Shown here: positions 26,112 to 35,151 of the stretch, piece after piece
Numbering within the stretch: position 1 is the first letter of the stretch
Layout: the number at the start of each line of letters is the position of its first letter
Assembly (NCBI GenBank): GCA_026397915.1
Contig: JAPLTX010000014.1
Coordinates: forward strand, 1-64,000
DNA from: Verrucomicrobiota bacterium
GTDB lineage: Bacteria > Verrucomicrobiota > Verrucomicrobiia > CAIQCK01
Direction: 5' to 3'
Length of the DNA: 64,000 nucleotides
Notes under the pieces: generated by a model
The model's input: the letters and a program-made list of their open reading frames with translations, nothing else
What the model was told of the DNA's origin: nothing
Database searches by the model: none
Program-made: the position numbers and the translations under genes

Positions 26112-27548
26112 ATGAAAACGAACATTGCCTTCTTGCTCGCTATCGCCCTCGCGACCGCCAGCGCATCGGCGTCCGAACTGCGCATCGGCGCTGCTACGAC
26201 AAGCATCACCCCCGACAAACCGGTCGCGCTGGACGGCCATCGAGCCATGCGGATTTCGAACAAGATCGAATCGCCAGTCACCGCGACGGCGCTGGCGTTG
26301 GAGTCGCGCGACGGGGACAAGGCGCTCGACGCGGCCATCATTGTGTCTTGCGACATCGTGGCCATCCGGCAGGGCATCATGGAAAAGGTGCGCGAGAAGG
26401 TGAAACCGCGGCTGCCGGGCTTTGATGTCAACAAGCTCTTTCTCTGCGCCACGCACACGCACAACGCGCCCGTGACGCTGGAGGGCCGCTACACGCTGCC
26501 GGCGAGCGGCGTTATGAAACCGGCGGAATATACGGAGTTCATGACCACGCGGGTTGCGGAAGCCGTCGTCGAGAGCTGGCAGAAACGCAAGATTGGCAAG
26601 GTTGGCTGGGCGCAAAGCCAGGCGGTCGTCGCACAGAACCGCCGCGCCACCTATGCCGACGGCACGGCCAAGATGTATGGCGCCACCAACACGGCGAATT
26701 TCCGCGGCATCGAAGGTTACGAGGACCACAATCTCGACGTGCTGTTCTTCTGGGACCAGCAGGACCATCTCGTCGCGACGGCAATCAACGTTCCGTGTCC
26801 CTCGCAGGAAGCGGAAGGCGGCCTCTTGCTTCACGCCGACTTCTGGCATCCCGTGCGGCAGATGTTGCGCGAGCGGCATGGCAAGAACTTGTGCGTGCTC
26901 GGCTGGGCCGGCGCCGGTGGAGATCAAACCTCGCGGCTCATGTATGGCAAAGCAGCCGACGAGCGTATGCGCAAACTGCGTGGCCTGACGCGGCTGGAGG
27001 AGGTCGCCCGCCGCATTGCGAACGGCTGGGAGGACGCCTACGAATGCGCGCACAAAGACACCTGTAGCAACGCCGTGCTGCGCCACTGCGTGAAAGAAAT
27101 CGAGTTGCCTCATCGCAAAGTCACCGAAGCCGAAGTTGCCGAGGCACGGAAGGAGGCGGCAAAATTTGCGAAGGATCCTGCGCAACGTTGGAACTATCGC
27201 TGGCATCAAGGCGTGGTGGAGCGCTACGAGAGCCAGCACGCCAGCACCGAAGGCACCTACAAGATGGAACTGCACGTCCTGCGTCTGGGCGACGTGGCCA
27301 TCGCGACGAACGAGTTCGAGCTGTTCACCGACTACGGCGTCCAGATGAAGGCACGCAGTCCCGCCGTGCAGACCTTTGTCATCCAGCTCGCCACCAATTC
27401 CGGCGGCTACCTTCCCACCGAGCGCGCCGTGCGCGGTGGCGGCTACAGCGCGGTGATCCAAAGCAGCCGTGTCGGCCCCGAAGGCGGCCAGGTTCTCGTA
27501 GACCGCACCGTGAAGATGATCAACGAGCTATGGACTGCCCCTCGCTGA
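26112..27548 (+). CDS. Secreted neutral/alkaline ceramidase-like amidase, paralog 3
   Basis: 478 residues; signal peptide MKTNIAFLLAIALATASASA. Shares GAATTSITPDKPVALDGH, IVSCDIVAIRQGI, FLCATHTHNAP, NRRATYADGTAKMYGATN and VGPEGGQVLVDRTVKMINEL with its two neighbours. The nucleophile motif reads GDQTSR: threonine at the serine position and the following Pro lost. It starts 19 bp after paralog 2 and is followed 44 bp later by a sulfatase, so all four are probably one transcript. The middle copy and this one are closer to each other at the nucleophile site than to copy 1. Three retained, diverging copies suggest different substrates rather than dosage. Confidence 0.8.
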   Translation: MKTNIAFLLAIALATASASASELRIGAATTSITPDKPVALDGHRAMRISNKIESPVTATALALESRDGDKALDAAIIVSCDIVAIRQGIMEKVREKVKPRLPGFDVNKLFLCATHTHNAPVTLEGRYTLPASGVMKPAEYTEFMTTRVAEAVVESWQKRKIGKVGWAQSQAVVAQNRRATYADGTAKMYGATNTANFRGIEGYEDHNLDVLFFWDQQDHLVATAINVPCPSQEAEGGLLLHADFWHPVRQMLRERHGKNLCVLGWAGAGGDQTSRLMYGKAADERMRKLRGLTRLEEVARRIANGWEDAYECAHKDTCSNAVLRHCVKEIELPHRKVTEAEVAEARKEAAKFAKDPAQRWNYRWHQGVVERYESQHASTEGTYKMELHVLRLGDVAIATNEFELFTDYGVQMKARSPAVQTFVIQLATNSGGYLPTERAVRGGGYSAVIQSSRVGPEGGQVLVDRTVKMINELWTAPR

Positions 27549-27592
27549 AAACTGCGATTGATTTCCAGCAGCGAAGATTAAATGAAACGACT

Positions 27593-29029
27593 ATGAGAAG
27601 GTTCCTGCTAATGCTCTGCGCCGTGTGCGGCGCGGTGGTGGTGGCCAGTGCCGTTGAGCGACCCAATTTCATCCTCTGCATGGCTGACGACCAGGGCTGG
27701 GGCGACATGGCTTACAACGGCCATCCCGCGCTCAAGACGCCGACGTTCGACCAGATGTCGCGCGAGGGTCTGCGCTTCGACCGGTTCTACGCCGCCGCGC
27801 CTGTTTGTTCCCCAACACGCGCGAGCGTGATGACCGGGCGGACTCCGAACCGTATGGGCTGCTTCAAGTGGGGCTACACGCTGCGCCCGCAAGAGGTCAC
27901 GGTGGCCGAGGCGCTGAAGACGGTGGCTTACACAACCGGCCACTTCGGCAAATGGCACCTCGGTTCGATGCGCGCCGACAGTCCGGTTTCGCCGGGCCGG
28001 AGCGGTTTTGATCAGTGGTTCTCCAGTCCGAACTTCTTCGATGTGGACCCGTGGATGTCCCGCAACGGCAATGCGGTGAAAACCGCCGGCGAAGGCTCGG
28101 AGGTCATTGTGGACGCAGCGCTGGAGTTTATCCAGAAGGCGGCGAAGGAGAAGCGGCCGTTTCTGGCGGTGGTGTGGTTTGGCTCGCCGCACTCGCCGCA
28201 TGTCGGCATCGAACGCGACCTGGCACTCTACCAAGACCAGCCGGTCAAACAGCGGGCGTTTCTGGCCGAGATCACCGCGATGGACCGCGCGATGGGCAAG
28301 CTGCGCGCGGGCCTGCGGGACGCGGGCATCGCCGACGACACGGTGCTGTGGTATTGCAGCGACAACGGCGCGATTCCCCAAGGCTCCACCGGCGGCCTGC
28401 GCGGCAAGAAAGGCCAGATTTACGAGGGTGGCCTTCGCGTGCCGGCCCTGCTGGAATGGCCCGCAAAAATCCGCCAACCGTGCACGACGAGCCTGCCGTG
28501 TTGCACCGTGGACATCTATCCGACGCTGCTCGAACTGGCCGCCGCCAAGGTTACCCGCCAGCCGCCGCTCGACGGCGTCAGCCTCGCGCCGCTGCTCCTC
28601 GGCGAGATGAAATCACGACCGCGACCGATCGGGTTCTGGGACTACACGATCGGCGGGCTTCCGACGAAGAGCACGGAACTGTTGGAGCAGCTTGCGCAGG
28701 AACAGGCCGCCGGCAAGGTGCGCCCAGCCGCCGAAGCCGAGCCGATTCCCGACGCCCAACTTCGCAACGACTATAGCGACAAAAACTTCCCCGGCCATTC
28801 GGCGTGGCTGGATGGCTACTGGAAACTTCACCGCATCGAAGACAAGAAGGGCGGCGTGAAGTGGGAACTCTACGACCTCGCCGCCGACCGCACCGAGTCG
28901 CGCGACCTCGCTGCGTCGGAAACGGAGCGCGTGGCGCGCATGAAAGGCGAACTAGAGACGTGGCTGCGTTCCGTCGTCGCGAGCCTGAACGGCAAAGACT
29001 ACAAGGCGAAGCGAGCGGACGGGGCATGA
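27593..29029 (+). CDS. Secreted sulfatase
   Basis: 478 residues from ATG 27593 (signal peptide MRRFLLMLCAVCGAVVVASA). Type I sulfatase: metal-site RPNFILCMADDQGWGDMAYN, and the formylglycine motif VCSPTRASVMTGR with C72 expected to be oxidised by a formylglycine-generating enzyme. Further family motifs are GHFGKWHLG, VWFGSPHSPHV and WYCSDNGAIPQG. It cleaves sulfate esters from organic substrates, here probably carbohydrate, in the periplasm. A four-codon ATG-to-TGA mini-frame (MKRL) overlaps just upstream. About 480 residues is usual. It follows the ceramidase-like genes and precedes a glycosidase-like gene, consistent with a sulfated glycoconjugate pathway. Confidence 0.9.
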   Translation: MRRFLLMLCAVCGAVVVASAVERPNFILCMADDQGWGDMAYNGHPALKTPTFDQMSREGLRFDRFYAAAPVCSPTRASVMTGRTPNRMGCFKWGYTLRPQEVTVAEALKTVAYTTGHFGKWHLGSMRADSPVSPGRSGFDQWFSSPNFFDVDPWMSRNGNAVKTAGEGSEVIVDAALEFIQKAAKEKRPFLAVVWFGSPHSPHVGIERDLALYQDQPVKQRAFLAEITAMDRAMGKLRAGLRDAGIADDTVLWYCSDNGAIPQGSTGGLRGKKGQIYEGGLRVPALLEWPAKIRQPCTTSLPCCTVDIYPTLLELAAAKVTRQPPLDGVSLAPLLLGEMKSRPRPIGFWDYTIGGLPTKSTELLEQLAQEQAAGKVRPAAEAEPIPDAQLRNDYSDKNFPGHSAWLDGYWKLHRIEDKKGGVKWELYDLAADRTESRDLAASETERVARMKGELETWLRSVVASLNGKDYKAKRADGA

Positions 29030-29073
29030 TTGTCACGGAGCTGTCCTGCAAGAACCGAAAGGAGCACACACCC

Positions 29074-30984
29074 ATGAAAACGAAGACGATAAACGCCATA
29101 CTGATCCTGATCGCTTGTTCGCTGGCCTTGGATTCTGTCGCCTGCGCCGCCGAGACGCCATTGCTCACGCTGCAAGGGAATAAACGCCCGGAATGGTTGC
29201 GGCGCGACGGCATTGTGATGGCGGGAAGCTGGGAGCCGCTATTGTTCCGCGTGCGGCGCGACGGTGCGGAGGGCTACACACCGACGCCGGAGCAGCGCGC
29301 CGCCTACGAGCGCGAGCACAGCCCGGCAATGGTCGCGAAGTTGAAGTCGCTTGGCGTGAACTTCGTGATGATGCACTGCTACAAGGGCGGCGGGCTGGAG
29401 GCGGAGCGCGAGAGCATGGCCGACGCGGTGAAGTTCGCCAAGGTCTGCCACGACGCCGGCCTGCGCGTGGGTTGCTACACTTACAGCGGCGCATTCATCT
29501 GGGAACTGTTCTTCAAGGAGATGCCGCAGGCCAAAGACTGGGTCGTGCTCAATCCCGACGGCACGCCGGTCACGTATGGCAAGGCCGGCTACCGCTACTA
29601 CTGGAACCGCAATCATCCCGACGCGGAAGCGTTCTACCGGAAGATCGTGCGGTTCGCCGTCGAGGACATCCGCACCGACCTCGTCCACTTCGACAACTAC
29701 GTCATCGGCCCCGGCCACGACGCGAACTCGGTCGCGCGCTTCCGCCAGTATCTGCGCAAGACGTTCTCGGCGTCGTTGCTGAAGGAAAACGGCATCGCCG
29801 ACATCGGCGCGGTGACGCCGCCGGATCGCACCTGCACCAACCTGCTCGGCCGCGCGTGGGCGGACTTCTGCTGCCAGTCCATTTCCGACTCGTTTCACTC
29901 GATGACCCGCTACGCGCGCAAGATGAGGCCGGACATCCTCATGGAAACCAATCCGGCTGGCATTGACCGGACGGTGCGCTGGGCGGTGGACCACGGGCGG
30001 CTGTTGCGCGGCGGCGAGGCGTTCTGGGACGAGGGTCGTCATCCCGGTTTCGTCAAGGACACACTCACCACGCGCATCCGCACTTTCAAGGCGGCGCGCG
30101 GCCTGAACAACTCGGCGTTTGTCTATACCATCAACCCGCTCGAAGCCGCCGAGTCCATGGCGTTCAACCTCGATTGCTTTGGCTGCATCTGCTGGTTCGA
30201 ATACGACCAGCTTTGGGAGTATCCCGGCAACGTCCGGCCGATGTCGCCCGCGCTGTTGCCGTTCGTGAAGTTCTATCACCAGCGCCACGACCTGCTGCGC
30301 GACGCGAAAGTGGTGGCGGATGTCGGCGTATTCCGGAGTTATCCCTCGATGCAATTCGGCCCGCGCCAGACGGCGAAACTCACGGGCGAGGTTGAGGACC
30401 TCCTCATCGCCAACCGCTGCGCGTTCCAGTTGGTGTTCGACCAGCAACTCGACGAACTCTCCCGTTGGCCCGTCCTCGTGATGCCGGGCTGCGTCGCGCT
30501 CTCGGACGCGCAAGTGAAGGCGATCCGCCGCTACGTCGCGAAAGGCGGTAAGCTCTGTATCATCGGCCCGCTGGCGACGCACAATGAATGGATGTTCCCG
30601 CGCAAAAAGCCCGCGCTCGACGACCTGCCGCAAGACCGCGTCGTCCGCGTGGACGAGAAAGGCGACTGGCTCGACGCCATCCGCCGCGCCTGCGGTGGCC
30701 AGCTCTCGCTCTCGGTCACGTGTGACTCGAAAGCTCTCTGCGCCGAACTCACCGAGCAGCCCAATCGCCGCATGGTGCATCTGGTGAACTATCAAATGGA
30801 CAAGCCGATAAAAGACATCGCCGTCCGCGTCGCGCTGCCGAAAGGTCGCACCGCCAAGTCCGTCACCCTTACCAGCCCGGAACACGCCGTTGACATCACC
30901 GTGCCGTTCAAGCAGGACGCCGGCTTTGCAACATTTGCCGTTCCGAGCGTGGGCACTTATGAGATCGCGGTCGTGACATTTTGA
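29074..30984 (+). CDS. Secreted glycosidase-like TIM barrel with beta-galactosidase trimerisation-type domain
   Basis: 636 residues from ATG 29074 (AAAGGAG about 10 nt upstream), signal peptide about 1-27 ending ACAAE. The first 400 residues look like a TIM-barrel glycosidase: KSLGVNFVMMHCYKGGGLEA, LRVGCYTYSGAFIWELFF, YRYYWNRNHPDAEAFYRKI, LVHFDNYVIGPGHD, and FNLDCFGCICWFEYDQLW. The 400-640 part resembles the flavodoxin-like trimerisation domain of GH42 beta-galactosidases (RWPVLVMPGCVALSDAQVKA, then YVAKGGKLCIIGP). A C-terminal small beta domain ends the protein. I cannot place the catalytic acids or the GH family. It lies 44 bp after the sulfatase and 13 bp before the next gene, so it is in the same operon. 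Confidence 0.75.
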   Translation: MKTKTINAILILIACSLALDSVACAAETPLLTLQGNKRPEWLRRDGIVMAGSWEPLLFRVRRDGAEGYTPTPEQRAAYEREHSPAMVAKLKSLGVNFVMMHCYKGGGLEAERESMADAVKFAKVCHDAGLRVGCYTYSGAFIWELFFKEMPQAKDWVVLNPDGTPVTYGKAGYRYYWNRNHPDAEAFYRKIVRFAVEDIRTDLVHFDNYVIGPGHDANSVARFRQYLRKTFSASLLKENGIADIGAVTPPDRTCTNLLGRAWADFCCQSISDSFHSMTRYARKMRPDILMETNPAGIDRTVRWAVDHGRLLRGGEAFWDEGRHPGFVKDTLTTRIRTFKAARGLNNSAFVYTINPLEAAESMAFNLDCFGCICWFEYDQLWEYPGNVRPMSPALLPFVKFYHQRHDLLRDAKVVADVGVFRSYPSMQFGPRQTAKLTGEVEDLLIANRCAFQLVFDQQLDELSRWPVLVMPGCVALSDAQVKAIRRYVAKGGKLCIIGPLATHNEWMFPRKKPALDDLPQDRVVRVDEKGDWLDAIRRACGGQLSLSVTCDSKALCAELTEQPNRRMVHLVNYQMDKPIKDIAVRVALPKGRTAKSVTLTSPEHAVDITVPFKQDAGFATFAVPSVGTYEIAVVTF

Positions 30985-30997
30985 TAGCCTCGCTCAA

Positions 30998-33900
30998 ATG
31001 AAATCCAAGAAGCTGTTGTTGTCTGTCGCTTCGAGTGTCCTTGTCGCCTGCGCCGCCGCATTTGCGGCAGACCCGAAAGCCGTCACCAAACTCGGTCCCA
31101 TCAAGCCCGTCCGCCAGGCGACAGCGTTGGTCAGCGATGGCCGCGCTCCGGTGATCATTGCTCCTGCGAACGGCGCAGCGCGTGCGGCGGCGGAGACGCT
31201 ACGCGGCGCGCTCGCGAAACGGCTGGGCGTGGAGCCGCGTCTGGTGAGCCGGCTCGCCGATGCCAAGCCGGGCAAGCAAACGGCCATCGCGTTGGGCAAC
31301 ATGCTCGATAACGAACTGCTCACGCGCCTGTATTGGAGCCGCTACACCTACGAGGACGCGCAGTTTCCCGGCCCGGACGGTTACACGGTGCACACGGTCT
31401 TCGACCCGCATCACTGGGGTGGCGGCCAGAACGTGATCGTGCTCGGCGCGAGCAAGCCCGAACAACTCGGCAAGGCGGTCGAGCGATTCCTCGGCCTGCT
31501 GCAAGGCGACGGACCATCCACAACGCTGCCTTACGCCATGATTGTTGAGCCGGCGAAGAAGCTGACGCCCGCCACGCGCCGCAACTTCCTGGCGAGACCG
31601 GTGGACCCATCGTTCGCGGGGTTCCGCGTGAACGCCGAGAAATACCTCCAGACGGGCGATGACACTTACGCGCAGCTCGCCATCGCGGCGCTCGACATCA
31701 TGGTCGAGACCTATCGCAAGAATCCCAAGCGCCACATGCCGTGGCCGGAGGAGACGACGGCGGGCGAGATCTTCGCCGCGTGGGACGCGTTTGAGGAATG
31801 CCCGCTGATCACGCCGGAGCGGCGGCGCGATTATCTGGAGGCATTTCTCGCCTGGAGCCGCGACCTCACGCACTGCTCCTACGAGTATCGCGCCATTGAC
31901 GAGAGGTTCACGGTGACGTGGAACCACACGACGTTTGCGCTGCTGGGGCTGTATTACGCCGGGCGCTATTTCGACCGGCACTTCGATCTCCCCGAGGCGA
32001 AGGAGTGGCTGCGCAAAGCGCGGCTCGGTTTCACCGCGCAGGCGCGCTCCTGGAAGCCGCAGGAGGACGCCGACAGCTATCTGGTTTTGACGATGGGCCA
32101 CACTATTGAGTTCTCACTGGCGGACTGGGATCTGCGCTTCTTTGAGAACGGGCTGATCACACGTTACGCCGACTACGTGGTGGGGTGCGGCGATACGCGC
32201 CAATTACCGGCGGGTTTCGGCGACAGCGGCTACGGGCTGCTCCCCACGATGGCCAAGGCGGCGCTGCCGGTGGCGTATTGGTGGACGCGCGACGGTGGCT
32301 ATCGCTGGCTGCTCGAACACTCGCTGGCCGGTGGTTGGGAGAATCCATTCTGGCCCGATGTCGCGCCACGCGCGCCGGAGCGCTTCGTCGGGCTGAACGT
32401 GTTTCCGATGGACCGCCAGATTTACGACGACACACAGCGGCGGCCGACCTACGGCGAGGCGTTCGAGCGGGCCGACGTGCCGTTCGAGGAGGCGTGGGAC
32501 AAGATCAGCTTCCGCGAGAATTGGGAGCCGGACGGCCAGTATCTGCTCCTCGACGGCTTGGGCCGCGGCAAGCACCTGCACTTCGACACAGGCGGCATCA
32601 CTACCTTTGTCCAGGACGGCGAGCGCTGGTTGCTGGACCACGATTACCTCGTGCGCAACACGACCGAGCACTCGATGCTGTCCGTCTTGCGCGACGGCCG
32701 CTGTGCGAAACTTGTGCCGAGTCTCGCAGGACTGGCCTCCAGCGGCGATCTGCCCGGCATGGCCGCCACGCGCACTTATGTGAAGGGCTACAATGGCGTG
32801 GATTGGGACCGGCGTGTCTTGTGGAGCAAAGGCGCGTGGTTCCTGGTGCAGGACACAGTCACCGCACGCGAGGACGGCAACTACGATCTGGACCTGACGT
32901 GGAAGACGATTGACCGCGGCGACCAGCGGGTGAACGAGCGCGGACAATTCGTGGCGCGACGTTCGGGCCCGAAGAACAACGGTTTGGAAGTGGTGGATGA
33001 TCCGCAAGCCTCCAATAGCAAAGCCGTGATCCTGTCGTCGCCTACAGCGCGGCTGAGTTTCAGCGTTGAATTATCGCGGGGCGAGTATCAAGTGAGTTTC
33101 GTCGCCTACGGCGCCGATACTGGCAGTGACTCACTGTTCCTGAGCGTGGACGGCGCCACGCCGCTGGCCATAGGCGTGCCCATTGAGCGATACGCGTCTT
33201 CAGCCTCGAGGCACACGGTGCATTGCCGGGTGGCCTCCGACGGCTCGCACACTGTGGAGGTGAAGCTGCGCGAAGCGCCGCCGGTGCGGATTGACCGGAT
33301 TGAATTCCGACGCGAAGGCGCGGCTACGAAGGTGATTCACGCCGCGGAAGCGGCAGCGGCACAACCCGAGCAAACGAAAAAGCCAGTGGCCAACGCGCTG
33401 CACATTGATCCCGTGCTGCCGGTGCGTGCATGGGTGACCGATCACGTGCGGCAAGGCATCTCAGTGCCCGTGTCCGTCCTGCACCAACGGCAGTCGGCCC
33501 ACCTGAAGGCTGGCGAGAGCACCACGTTTTGCTCATTGGTCTATGCGACCGGCGCGAAACATCCGACGGAGTCTGCCATTGAGGGCCTGCGTCCGACGGC
33601 GCATCGCGTGAAGGATGCGCTGGCAGGTTTCGGCCCCGACCGCGCGGGCCGATGGCAGTGTGATGCGGATGCGTGGCTGATCAGTGGACAAACGATCAGC
33701 CTCGTAGCAGGGCGCAGCATCGGCTTCGGAGAAACTGGTCTCGCGTTCGAACCTGCGGCGAATGTGAGTCTCGATGCAAGCAACGGGAAGATGGCCCTGA
33801 CGGCCGCGAAGCCTGTAACCGTGACGGCGCGTGGCGGGGCGACTGCGAACGGCCAACAGCGTCTGGAGCTGCCGGCGGGCACACACACGATCACGGTCAG

Positions 33901-35074
33901 TGGCCTTGAGGTTGCCGCCATGCGTAACGCGGACACTCCTGTCCGCGCTGTTGTGCGGCGAGAGAGCGGCGCGGACAAGAGTGTTCGCGTTACGTCTGCC
34001 AAGCCGCTGTGGAGTGTTGAGCTTGCGAAGAACTCGCCTGTGTTTCGGATCACGCCCACCACCATTGACGGCCAGCCGGAGTTGCTCGTCGCGTGTGGCA
34101 AAGCCGGCCATGCCGTCAGCGCCAGCGGCAAACTTCTGTGGTCGTATCCGACTGCCGGTGTCGTTCGCGATGTTTCGCTGGCCCGTTTCACCAAGGACGG
34201 TCCGCCTACGATTCTTGTGTCGAGCGCCGACACGTATCTGCACCAACTCGACCCCGCCGGCCATCTGAAGCGCAAGGATCAGATGATCGGCATTTACTTC
34301 AATCAGGACCACGGTGATCGGCCGTGGGGACTTTACTGCACGCGCGGCGTGGACCAGAACGGCGACGGCGTGGATGACATGCTCGTGACGACGCTTGCGA
34401 GCATGGAGGCCCAAGGACTGTCGCCGGACGCGAAGAAGCTCTGGCGCATGCTGGCGGCGTATCACGGGTGCATGGAGATGGCTGTCGAGGACCTCGATCG
34501 CGACGGCAAACCCGAAATCGTGATCGCCAACAAGTATGGCGCGGTGTTTGTCCTGCGTCCCGACGGCAGCCGGATGATGACTTCCTCCACCTCCATCGGC
34601 GACGTGACATTCGGCCTCGGCGACCTGAACGGCGACGGCAAGAAGGAAATCGTCCACGGCTCATCCACTGGCGATTTGATCGCGGTGGATCTTCGCAACA
34701 AGACCCTCTGGAGGTTCGACAACTACGGCTATCCTGTCGAACGCATCTGTTGCGCCGACATCAATGGCGACGGCCGGCCGGAGGTGCTTGTCGCGTCGGG
34801 GACCGGCTACGTTTACTGCCTCGATGCCGCCGGCACGCTACTCTGGCACCGGCGGCTCGGTCTGGCTGTTCATGATTTGGTGTTTGCCGACGGCCTCATC
34901 ATTGCCGGCACGGAAGACGGCGAAGTCCACGCGCTCGACTGCGCAGGCAAGCCGGTTTGGTCGCGATACGTCGGCGCGTCCGTGACAAAGCTGGCCATGA
35001 TTGCAGTGTCCGGACGCTCCGTGGCAATCGCCGGCCTCGCTGACGGTCGTCTGCTGGCGTTGCCGATGAAGTGA
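30998..35074 (+). CDS. Giant secreted toroid/beta-sandwich/VCBS-propeller protein, lyase-like
   Basis: 1358 residues; signal peptide ends AAAFAAD. About 30-160 is an alpha/beta region like the N-terminus of DUF4838 proteins (NGAARAAAETLRGALAKRLG). About 190-480 is an alpha-toroid with WNHTTFALLGLYYAGRYFDR, and 480-760 a heparinase II/III-like beta-sandwich (LDGLGRGKHLHFDTGG, WLLDHDYLVRNTTEHS). About 680-790 includes a carbohydrate-binding-like segment (RGEYQVSFVAYGADTGSDSL). The C-terminal 350 residues are an FG-GAP/VCBS propeller with Ca-binding loops DQNGDGVDD, DLDRDGKPE, DLNGDGKKE, DINGDGRPE. Residues 976-999 come from a 72-bp palindrome inserted in frame just before the propeller. Probably a polysaccharide lyase; specificity unknown. 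Confidence 0.75.
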   Translation: MKSKKLLLSVASSVLVACAAAFAADPKAVTKLGPIKPVRQATALVSDGRAPVIIAPANGAARAAAETLRGALAKRLGVEPRLVSRLADAKPGKQTAIALGNMLDNELLTRLYWSRYTYEDAQFPGPDGYTVHTVFDPHHWGGGQNVIVLGASKPEQLGKAVERFLGLLQGDGPSTTLPYAMIVEPAKKLTPATRRNFLARPVDPSFAGFRVNAEKYLQTGDDTYAQLAIAALDIMVETYRKNPKRHMPWPEETTAGEIFAAWDAFEECPLITPERRRDYLEAFLAWSRDLTHCSYEYRAIDERFTVTWNHTTFALLGLYYAGRYFDRHFDLPEAKEWLRKARLGFTAQARSWKPQEDADSYLVLTMGHTIEFSLADWDLRFFENGLITRYADYVVGCGDTRQLPAGFGDSGYGLLPTMAKAALPVAYWWTRDGGYRWLLEHSLAGGWENPFWPDVAPRAPERFVGLNVFPMDRQIYDDTQRRPTYGEAFERADVPFEEAWDKISFRENWEPDGQYLLLDGLGRGKHLHFDTGGITTFVQDGERWLLDHDYLVRNTTEHSMLSVLRDGRCAKLVPSLAGLASSGDLPGMAATRTYVKGYNGVDWDRRVLWSKGAWFLVQDTVTAREDGNYDLDLTWKTIDRGDQRVNERGQFVARRSGPKNNGLEVVDDPQASNSKAVILSSPTARLSFSVELSRGEYQVSFVAYGADTGSDSLFLSVDGATPLAIGVPIERYASSASRHTVHCRVASDGSHTVEVKLREAPPVRIDRIEFRREGAATKVIHAAEAAAAQPEQTKKPVANALHIDPVLPVRAWVTDHVRQGISVPVSVLHQRQSAHLKAGESTTFCSLVYATGAKHPTESAIEGLRPTAHRVKDALAGFGPDRAGRWQCDADAWLISGQTISLVAGRSIGFGETGLAFEPAANVSLDASNGKMALTAAKPVTVTARGGATANGQQRLELPAGTHTITVSGLEVAAMRNADTPVRAVVRRESGADKSVRVTSAKPLWSVELAKNSPVFRITPTTIDGQPELLVACGKAGHAVSASGKLLWSYPTAGVVRDVSLARFTKDGPPTILVSSADTYLHQLDPAGHLKRKDQMIGIYFNQDHGDRPWGLYCTRGVDQNGDGVDDMLVTTLASMEAQGLSPDAKKLWRMLAAYHGCMEMAVEDLDRDGKPEIVIANKYGAVFVLRPDGSRMMTSSTSIGDVTFGLGDLNGDGKKEIVHGSSTGDLIAVDLRNKTLWRFDNYGYPVERICCADINGDGRPEVLVASGTGYVYCLDAAGTLLWHRRLGLAVHDLVFADGLIIAGTEDGEVHALDCAGKPVWSRYVGASVTKLAMIAVSGRSVAIAGLADGRLLALPMK
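33923..33994. repeat. 72-bp double-hairpin palindrome inserted in frame in a coding sequence
   Basis: 26-nt arms at 33923-33948 and 33969-33994 pair at 24 of 26 positions around a 20-nt spacer. Each arm is itself a hairpin: GCGGACA-CTCC-TGTCCGC on the left and GCGGACA-AGAG-TGTTCGC on the right. The ends are CGTAACG and CGTTACG. It is exactly 24 codons, starts on a codon boundary, and codes for RNADTPVRAVV then RRESGADKSVRVT, a charged linker between domains. Confidence 0.85.
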
Positions 35075-35095
35075 ACTGCGCGTCCAAGCTCAGGC

Positions 35096-35123
35096 TTGCT
35101 TGTTAGCCAAGACGGAGTAGAAC
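35096..35123 (+). promoter_or_regulatory. Promoter-like dispersed repeat, copy A (TTGCTT-N16-TAGAAC)
   Basis: TTGCTT (35096-35101), 16-nt spacer, TAGAAC (35118-35123), 28 nt before the DUF1080 ATG. It sits in a segment shared with 38341-38378: CAGGCTTGCTTG followed by the identical 15-mer CGGAGTAGAACTCTG at 35113-35127. Confidence 0.45.
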
Positions 35124-35151
35124 TCTGCCAACACAAAGGAGAATTCGAACC

